Positions 14,872-19,339 of a stretch of 19,339 nucleotides of DNA are shown one piece after another (the stretch's first letter is position 1; the number at the start of each line of letters is the position of its first letter). The notes beneath the pieces are model-generated. The model was given only the letters and a program-made list of their open reading frames with translations, searched no databases and was not told the origin of the DNA. Source of the DNA: Gammaproteobacteria bacterium UBA7449 (GTDB taxonomy: Bacteria; Pseudomonadota; Gammaproteobacteria; Pseudomonadales; Pseudohongiellaceae). The position numbers were made by a program, and so were the translations under genes. The stretch is taken from the NCBI GenBank assembly GCA_002477465.1, contig DLPV01000062.1, positions 23,433-42,771 on the forward strand, in the 5' to 3' direction.

Positions 14872-15528
14872 GTGTTTACAGGAATCGTTGAGAGCATAGG
14901 AAAGGTTGAAAGCCTGGAGCGTATTCAGGATGAGTGGCGTCTGTCGCTTGCCGCGGGAGATCTGGATCTGAGCGATGTCAAGTTAGGTGACAGTATTGCA
15001 GTGAGCGGTTGTTGCCTCACAGTGGTTGAGCTCAGCAACACTGGTTTCTCTGCGGACGTTTCCAATGAAACGCTGCGATGTACAACGCTAGGGGAATTTA
15101 AGCCGGGTAGTCGTGTTAATCTGGAAAAAGCCATGCTGGCATCGGATCGTTTTGGTGGTCACATAGTAAGTGGTCACGTAGATGGGGTTGGGGAGTTGAT
15201 CTCTTCCGCCAACGAAGGCAAGAGCATCAAGCTGGTGTTCGCTGTTCCCGAGAACCTGACGAAGTACATTGCAGCCAAAGGATCAATTTGTATCGACGGT
15301 ACCAGCCTGACTGTCAATGAAGTTGAAGGCAGGCAATTCGCAATCAATATCATTCCACATACACAGGAAGAGACTGTAAGTGGCGCGTATCAACCTGGGC
15401 AAAAAGTAAATCTCGAAGTTGACCTCATCGCGCGCTACCTGGAGAAACTGTTCTCTGGCAGTGATGGCAAGCACGCAGACGGTCACGGTGTCAGTGAACA
15501 ACTACTGGAGCAGCACGGCTTCAAGTAA
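14872..15528 (+). CDS. ribE: Riboflavin synthase (alpha subunit)
   Basis: 218 aa. It dismutates two 6,7-dimethyl-8-ribityllumazine molecules to riboflavin and the pyrimidine precursor. Two homologous lumazine-binding barrels are present. The N-terminal one has MFTGIVESIG, SGCCLTV (45-51) and NLEKAMLASDRFGGHIVSGH (83-102). The C-terminal one has DGTSLTVNEV (142-151) and IPHTQEET (161-168). The start is GTG, which gives the invariant MFTGIVE N terminus; AAAGG precedes it closely. It sits 23 bp after ribD in the riboflavin run. Called ribC in some E. coli naming. Confidence 0.97.
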   Translation: MFTGIVESIGKVESLERIQDEWRLSLAAGDLDLSDVKLGDSIAVSGCCLTVVELSNTGFSADVSNETLRCTTLGEFKPGSRVNLEKAMLASDRFGGHIVSGHVDGVGELISSANEGKSIKLVFAVPENLTKYIAAKGSICIDGTSLTVNEVEGRQFAINIIPHTQEETVSGAYQPGQKVNLEVDLIARYLEKLFSGSDGKHADGHGVSEQLLEQHGFK

Positions 15529-15546
15529 AGCCATGCAGAATTCCCC

Positions 15547-16659
15547 ATGAAGCTTAATTCAATTGAAGAAATTATCGACGATATCCGCCTCGGCAAGATG
15601 GTGATATTAATGGATGATGAAGATCGCGAAAATGAAGGCGACCTGATCATTGCCGCCGAGCGCGTCCAAACCGAAGACATAAACTTCATGGCAAAGAATG
15701 CGCGAGGATTGATTTGCCTGACACTCACCCACGAGCGATGTCGGCATTTGAAGCTGCCGCTGATGGTGAACGAGAACAACACGCCTTACAACACCAACTT
15801 CACCGTCTCGATAGAAGCGGCTACTGGCGTGACTACCGGTATTTCTGCAGCCGATCGTGCGCGCACGATTCAGGCTGCGGTTGGCAGAGACTCCCAGCCA
15901 GAAGATATCGTTCAGCCCGGCCATATTTTCCCCATCATGGCGCAACCCGGCGGCGTTTTGCGTCGTGCTGGTCATACCGAGGCTGGTTGCGACCTGGCCC
16001 GTCTGGCTGGATATCAGCCTGCAGCGGCGATTGTTGAGATCATGAATGAAGATGGTTCAATGGCGCGCAGGGAAGATCTGGAGAAGTTCGCGGAGAAGCA
16101 TGATCTCAAGATCGGCACCATCGTCGATCTGATTCACTACCGTATTGCCAATGAGCACACGGTAACGCGCACCGATACTTATGAGATGGAGACCGCTCAT
16201 GGACCTTTCACTGTGCACAAGTTCGTGGATTCCATCAGCGGCAGTCTACACCTGGCCTTTGTTAAAGGTGAGTTGGATGCCAATGAGCCCACGTTAACCC
16301 GCGTGCATATTCCCAATACGCTGAGAGATGCCTGCGAAGTATTCAATGCCGAGCGCACTAGCTGGTCATTTAGCAGCGCGCTGGCGCGGATTAGTCAGGA
16401 GGGCAAGGGCGTGGCTGTGCTATTATCGAGCGAAGACTACGGGCAGAATCTGGAGCAAACGCTGGCATCTGCCATGGCCGAGGGTAGCGAAACCGCGCAG
16501 TTGAATCGCGCTGGCAGTGATCTGACCATTGGCACTGGCTCACAGATACTTCGAGATCTTGGGGTAGGCAAGATGCGGCTGTTGGGTTTTCCAGCTCGAT
16601 TTAACGCTATTTCCGGGTTTGATCTGGAAGTGGTGGAATTTGTTGGTTTTACAAAATAA
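15547..16659 (+). CDS. ribBX: RibBX (ribBA-type): DHBP synthase fused to a degenerate GTP cyclohydrolase II domain
   Basis: 370 aa. Residues 1-200 are 3,4-dihydroxy-2-butanone 4-phosphate synthase (RibB), which converts ribulose 5-phosphate to the four-carbon precursor of lumazine. The acidic metal site is DDEDRENEGDLI (23-34), with TGISAADRARTI (97-108) and RAGHTEAGCDLARLAG (140-155). Residues about 205-370 are homologous to GTP cyclohydrolase II (late motif DLTIGTGSQILRDLGVGKMRLL), but the zinc motif CxxGDxFxSxxCxC is absent and the QEGRGIGL loop is changed to QEGKGVAVLL. GTP cyclohydrolase activity is therefore unlikely, matching the proteobacterial ribBX variant; a separate ribA is expected elsewhere. 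It is often labelled ribBA automatically. The ATG at 15547 is the only good start; Shine-Dalgarno is weak. Confidence 0.93.
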   Translation: MKLNSIEEIIDDIRLGKMVILMDDEDRENEGDLIIAAERVQTEDINFMAKNARGLICLTLTHERCRHLKLPLMVNENNTPYNTNFTVSIEAATGVTTGISAADRARTIQAAVGRDSQPEDIVQPGHIFPIMAQPGGVLRRAGHTEAGCDLARLAGYQPAAAIVEIMNEDGSMARREDLEKFAEKHDLKIGTIVDLIHYRIANEHTVTRTDTYEMETAHGPFTVHKFVDSISGSLHLAFVKGELDANEPTLTRVHIPNTLRDACEVFNAERTSWSFSSALARISQEGKGVAVLLSSEDYGQNLEQTLASAMAEGSETAQLNRAGSDLTIGTGSQILRDLGVGKMRLLGFPARFNAISGFDLEVVEFVGFTK

Positions 16660-16680
16660 ACCAGCGCTAAAACGCAGCAG

Positions 16681-16704
16681 GCGTTGCCTTGAATCCGGCG
16701 ACGC
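16681..16704 (+). repeat. Small GC-rich hairpin between ribBX and ribH
   Basis: GCGTTGCC and GGCGACGC pair over 8 positions (one G-U) around an 8-nt loop, 30 nt before the ribH start. No T-run follows. It may protect the message or tune ribH expression relative to ribBX. Confidence 0.35.
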
Positions 16705-16734
16705 AAACAAGAAATAACTAGACAGGTTTGTGCA

Positions 16735-17211
16735 ATGAGTACTATTAAAACTATCGAAGGCGACTATCAAAATGCTAGCGCCCGTTACGGCATTGCAGTG
16801 GCTCGCTTCAATAGCTTCATCGTCGATCGACTACTGGAAGGTGCCCTCGACGCGCTGCAAAAGCACGGTGTGATGGATCGCGACATTACTATAGTAAAGG
16901 TACCTGGCGCCTATGAGCTCCCGCTTGCCACCAAGATGATGGTTAGTGCCGGCGAGTACGACGGCATTATTGCGTTGGGGGCAGTGATCAGGGGTGGTAC
17001 GCCTCATTTTGATTATGTCGCTGGCGAATGTGTCAAAGGTTTGAGCCAGGTAGGCCTGGATTCTGGACTCCCCGTCACTTTCGGTGTGCTCACCGTGGAC
17101 TCCATTGAGCAAGCTATCGAAAGAGCTGGCACCAAGGCTGGCAATAAGGGCGCAGAAGCGGCTATGACAGCAATAGAGATGGTCAGCTTGTCTCGACAAC
17201 TTAAAGCCTGA
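16735..17211 (+). CDS. ribH: 6,7-Dimethyl-8-ribityllumazine synthase
   Basis: 158 aa, the usual length. It condenses the RibD product (after dephosphorylation) with the four-carbon unit made by the RibB domain; the enzyme forms pentamers or icosahedra. Motifs are ARFNSFIVDRLLEGAL (23-38; substrate-stacking F25), VPGAYELPLA (56-65), GAVIRGGTPHFDYVAGE (82-98) with catalytic H91, and ERAGTKAGNKGAEAA (129-143) with R130. The ATG is conventional, with a moderate ACAGG upstream. It lies 75 bp after ribBX and 45 bp before nusB. Confidence 0.97.
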   Translation: MSTIKTIEGDYQNASARYGIAVARFNSFIVDRLLEGALDALQKHGVMDRDITIVKVPGAYELPLATKMMVSAGEYDGIIALGAVIRGGTPHFDYVAGECVKGLSQVGLDSGLPVTFGVLTVDSIEQAIERAGTKAGNKGAEAAMTAIEMVSLSRQLKA

Positions 17212-17256
17212 TCCCGCTCTCCCATACTCTGCAAACTTCCATAATCAGGAAAGTCG

Positions 17257-17697
17257 GTGCGTAAGAAACCCCCACTAGCACGACGCCGAAAAGCGCGGCA
17301 GCTCATTCTGCAGGCCTTATATCAATGGCTGCTCACCGGCTCTGAGCTGACGGACATCAGCAAACAGTTCCATGAGCAGAATCAGGGCAAGATCGACTGG
17401 GAATTTTTCGATGAGGTATTGCCTGGTGTCCTGAAGTCGGTAGAGACTCTCGATAAACATCTCCATCCCCTGCTTGACCGCAAACTTGAGGCATTAGATC
17501 CCATTGAAAAAGCCCTGCTTTACCTGGGTACCTATGAGCTGGCCAATCGTATCGATGTACCTTACCGAGTTGTTATCAACGAGTGTGTTGAACTCGCCAA
17601 GATGTTCGGAGCGACAGAGAGCCATAAATATATAAATGGTGTTTTGGACAAGTTGGCCCCGGAGTTGCGCGCTGCAGAATATGGGCGCAGATCCTGA
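17257..17697 (+). CDS. nusB: Transcription antitermination factor NusB
   Basis: 146 aa all-helical RNA-binding protein. With NusE (ribosomal protein S10) it binds boxA in rRNA leaders and prevents premature termination. The N-terminal arginine-rich segment RRRKARQLILQALYQW (9-24) is the boxA-contact helix. EALDPIEKALLYLGTYEL (78-95) and VPYRVVINECVELAKMFGATESHKYINGVLDKLA (101-134, not contiguous in function) are family signatures. The start is GTG with AGGAA about 6 nt upstream; no ATG is available before the conserved region. The ribH-nusB-thiL-pgpA order is standard. Confidence 0.96.
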   Translation: MRKKPPLARRRKARQLILQALYQWLLTGSELTDISKQFHEQNQGKIDWEFFDEVLPGVLKSVETLDKHLHPLLDRKLEALDPIEKALLYLGTYELANRIDVPYRVVINECVELAKMFGATESHKYINGVLDKLAPELRAAEYGRRS

Positions 17698-17748
17698 TTC
17701 AACTTGAGCTGTCCATCCACTGTGGGGGCAAGCGCTACAACCGCAATC

Positions 17749-18795
17749 ATGTCACTGTCAGAATTTGAGCTGATCGATCGTTATTTCAACTCTGTGTTTT
17801 CGCAGGGCCTGAGCCCGGGCATCAGTCTGGGAATCGGTGATGATGCCGCTGTGATTTCTCCCAGAGCCGGGCAACAAGGGTGTATCTGCACCGATGTGTT
17901 GGTCGCCGATGTTCATTTCCCAGCGGCTGCTGATCCCTCTGATATTGCACAACGTGCCCTGCGAGTTAACCTTAGTGATCTCGCCGCCATGGGAGCCACT
18001 CCAGTTTGTTTTACTCTGGGCCTGACCTTGCCCGCTGCGGATGAAGAGTGGTTGTCACATTTCGCCGCGGGCTTATTGGCGGCGGCCAGCCGGTTTGACT
18101 GTCCCCTGGTTGGCGGCGATACCACTAGAGGCCCATTAAATATTGCGATTACGGTGTATGGTGAAGTGCCTGTGGGTGAAGCGCTGCGCCGCAGCGGGGC
18201 CAGAGAAGGGGACAGTGTCTTCGTGACCGGCAACCTGGGTAAAGGAAGAATCGCACTTGAGGCTTTGGGTCTTGGGAAAACAGGCGAAAATATTGATGGA
18301 ATCGAAGTTATCAAAGGTTTCAAAGATATTAAAATAAGTGATATGGCCCCTATTCACAAAGACTTCCTTTATCGGTGCTTTTATCAGCCGGAACCGCGTC
18401 TGACTTTCGCGGCAGCAGCCCGTCAATATATTAATAGTGCGATTGACCTGTCCGACGGCCTCTACGCTGACTTGGGTCATCTCGCCAGAGCGTCGGGGCA
18501 GGCTATGCATGTTGATGCCGGGGCGCTGCCGTTCGCGGAAGCCGTGATAGCCCTCACTGATTCGGCGCAGCGACAAAGCGCAGCTCTTTTTGGTGGCGAT
18601 GACTACGAAATCTGCTTTACGGCCGCAGTCGATAGCGCGCCCGCTCTTGAGGTAATTGCCGCAGAATCAGAAGTCGTGATTACCTGTATTGGTGAGGTCG
18701 CAGCGGGCACTGGCGTGACTGTGCTCGATGATGGCAACATTGTTAGCACGGAAGTAAATCATGGCTTTGACCATTTCAGGGGCGCAGAAAAATGA
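17749..18795 (+). CDS. thiL: Thiamine-monophosphate kinase
   Basis: 348 aa. It phosphorylates thiamine monophosphate to the active cofactor thiamine diphosphate. Motifs of the PurM/ThiL superfamily are SLGIGDDAAVI (26-36), CTDVLVADVHF (47-57), RVNLSDLAAMGATP (72-85), VGGDTTRG (121-128), VFVTGNLG (157-164), SAIDLSDGLYADLGHLA (230-246) and FGGDDYEICF (281-290). It is about 20 aa longer than E. coli ThiL. The extra length lies near residues 176-206, where the coding DNA is visibly AT-richer than its surroundings. The ATG at 17749 gives the normal N terminus (MSLSEFELIDRYF); the TTG at 17704 would add 15 atypical residues. No clear Shine-Dalgarno. Its stop overlaps the pgpA start (ATGA). Confidence 0.95.
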   Translation: MSLSEFELIDRYFNSVFSQGLSPGISLGIGDDAAVISPRAGQQGCICTDVLVADVHFPAAADPSDIAQRALRVNLSDLAAMGATPVCFTLGLTLPAADEEWLSHFAAGLLAAASRFDCPLVGGDTTRGPLNIAITVYGEVPVGEALRRSGAREGDSVFVTGNLGKGRIALEALGLGKTGENIDGIEVIKGFKDIKISDMAPIHKDFLYRCFYQPEPRLTFAAAARQYINSAIDLSDGLYADLGHLARASGQAMHVDAGALPFAEAVIALTDSAQRQSAALFGGDDYEICFTAAVDSAPALEVIAAESEVVITCIGEVAAGTGVTVLDDGNIVSTEVNHGFDHFRGAEK

Positions 18796-19268
18796 TCATA
18801 CCCACTGGCTTTAACAAGGCTAACCCCCTGCATTGGTTGGCATATGGTTTTGGCAGTGGCTTTGCGCCAAAAGCACCCGGCACCTTTGGCACGCTTGCGG
18901 CCCTTATTCTCTATCTGCCAATGGCCCAGCTGCCTTTGCTGATTTACTGCGGAGTGGTGCTGGTGGCGTTTCTCGCCGGTATCTGGATATGTGGCCGTAC
19001 CGCCGTGCAACTCGGGATACATGACCCCGGCGGAATTGTTTGGGATGAGTTTGTCGGCCTCTGGATTACCCTTATTGCTGTGCCCGGAGGTTGGTATGGC
19101 GTTGTATCAGGATTTGTGTTGTTCAGACTGTTGGATATTTTGAAGCCCTGGCCTATTAAATGGGCCGATAAGCGCGTCGAGGGTGGCCTCGGCATCATGC
19201 TTGATGATGTTTTAGCAGGTATAATAGCTTCCCTGTGCTTACATGGGGCCAGCCTGCTGCGGTTGTAG
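18792..19268 (+). CDS. pgpA: Phosphatidylglycerophosphatase A
   Basis: 158 aa inner-membrane enzyme that dephosphorylates phosphatidylglycerophosphate to phosphatidylglycerol. Conserved blocks are GSGFAPKAPGTFGTL (21-35), DPGGIVWDEFVGLW (78-91) with metal-binding acidic residues, FRLLDILKPWPIKWADKRV (111-129) and GIMLDDVLAG (134-143). Two to four hydrophobic segments lie at about 36-66, 88-116 and 139-155. The ATG overlaps the thiL stop as ATGA, so it is translationally coupled. Last gene of the run in this window. Confidence 0.95.
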   Translation: MIIPTGFNKANPLHWLAYGFGSGFAPKAPGTFGTLAALILYLPMAQLPLLIYCGVVLVAFLAGIWICGRTAVQLGIHDPGGIVWDEFVGLWITLIAVPGGWYGVVSGFVLFRLLDILKPWPIKWADKRVEGGLGIMLDDVLAGIIASLCLHGASLLRL

Positions 19269-19282
19269 CCGATAAGAGTATC

Positions 19283-19326
19283 TGTGCTTCAGGCCAGGTT
19301 GCACCGCGAGCACAAAGATTAATCTT
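19283..19326. repeat. Inverted repeat and adjoining 12-bp palindrome downstream of pgpA
   Basis: TGTGCT (19283-19288) and AGCACA (19309-19314) form a 6-bp stem with a 20-nt loop. Directly after comes the perfect palindrome AAGATTAATCTT (19315-19326). There is no terminator T-run. The palindrome could be an operator for the gene beyond the window edge. Confidence 0.3.
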
Positions 19327-19339
19327 AAGTACGCCAGAG

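Noticed and set aside
15547..16659. Fully bifunctional RibBA
   Set aside because: The GTP cyclohydrolase II zinc cysteines are missing, so only the RibB activity is supported.

Overview
The window looks like chromosomal DNA of a free-living, probably marine gammaproteobacterium. The reasons are the gammaproteobacterial order glyA-nrdR-ribD-ribE-ribBX-ribH-nusB-thiL-pgpA, a proteobacterial RibBX-type riboflavin enzyme, EttA, an SO_0444-type metal exporter, and about 50-55% GC. A Cellvibrionales/Halieaceae-like lineage is a guess; no rRNA or marker gene here settles it. There are no tRNAs, rRNAs, CRISPR arrays, transposases, integrases or phage structural genes.

Layout. (1) 36-2087, minus strand: an exported two-gene unit, with a 214-aa secreted protein of unknown function followed 3 nt later by a matrixin-like zinc metalloprotease with two PPC-type beta domains. 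(2) 2088-2539: 452 bp without a gene. (3) 2540-3007: a shrunken SulP-type anion transporter whose N-terminal membrane segment is joined in frame to the end of a cyclic-nucleotide-binding domain; most of the middle is missing. (4) 3099-3512, minus: a small secreted beta-rich protein. (5) 3709-5252, plus: a small MscS channel and a carboxylesterase. (6) 5312-6880: a metal-export operon with a ZntR-like MerR regulator, its own MerR-type promoter (19-bp spacer and 18-bp perfect palindrome) and an SO_0444-family permease. (7) 6897-7808, minus: a P-loop kinase of the glycerate kinase type. (8) 8000-9857, plus: a probable helicase-loading pair, a protein with three DnaT-type domains at an exact 73-residue period, overlapping a gene for a lambda P-like protein. 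(9) 9858-11525, minus: ettA, ending directly against the P-like gene. (10) 11784-19268, plus: the housekeeping run glyA to pgpA.

How the genes work together. The rib genes cover the deaminase/reductase, dihydroxybutanone phosphate, lumazine and riboflavin steps. The GTP cyclohydrolase II domain of RibBX has lost its zinc cysteines, so a separate RibA should be encoded elsewhere. NusB, ThiL and PgpA follow in the usual order, and GlyA and NrdR link the run to one-carbon and deoxynucleotide metabolism.

The part most worth study is the DnaT x3 / lambda P-like pair. It sits among housekeeping genes with no prophage around it, which fits a phage-derived replicative helicase loader taken over by the host.
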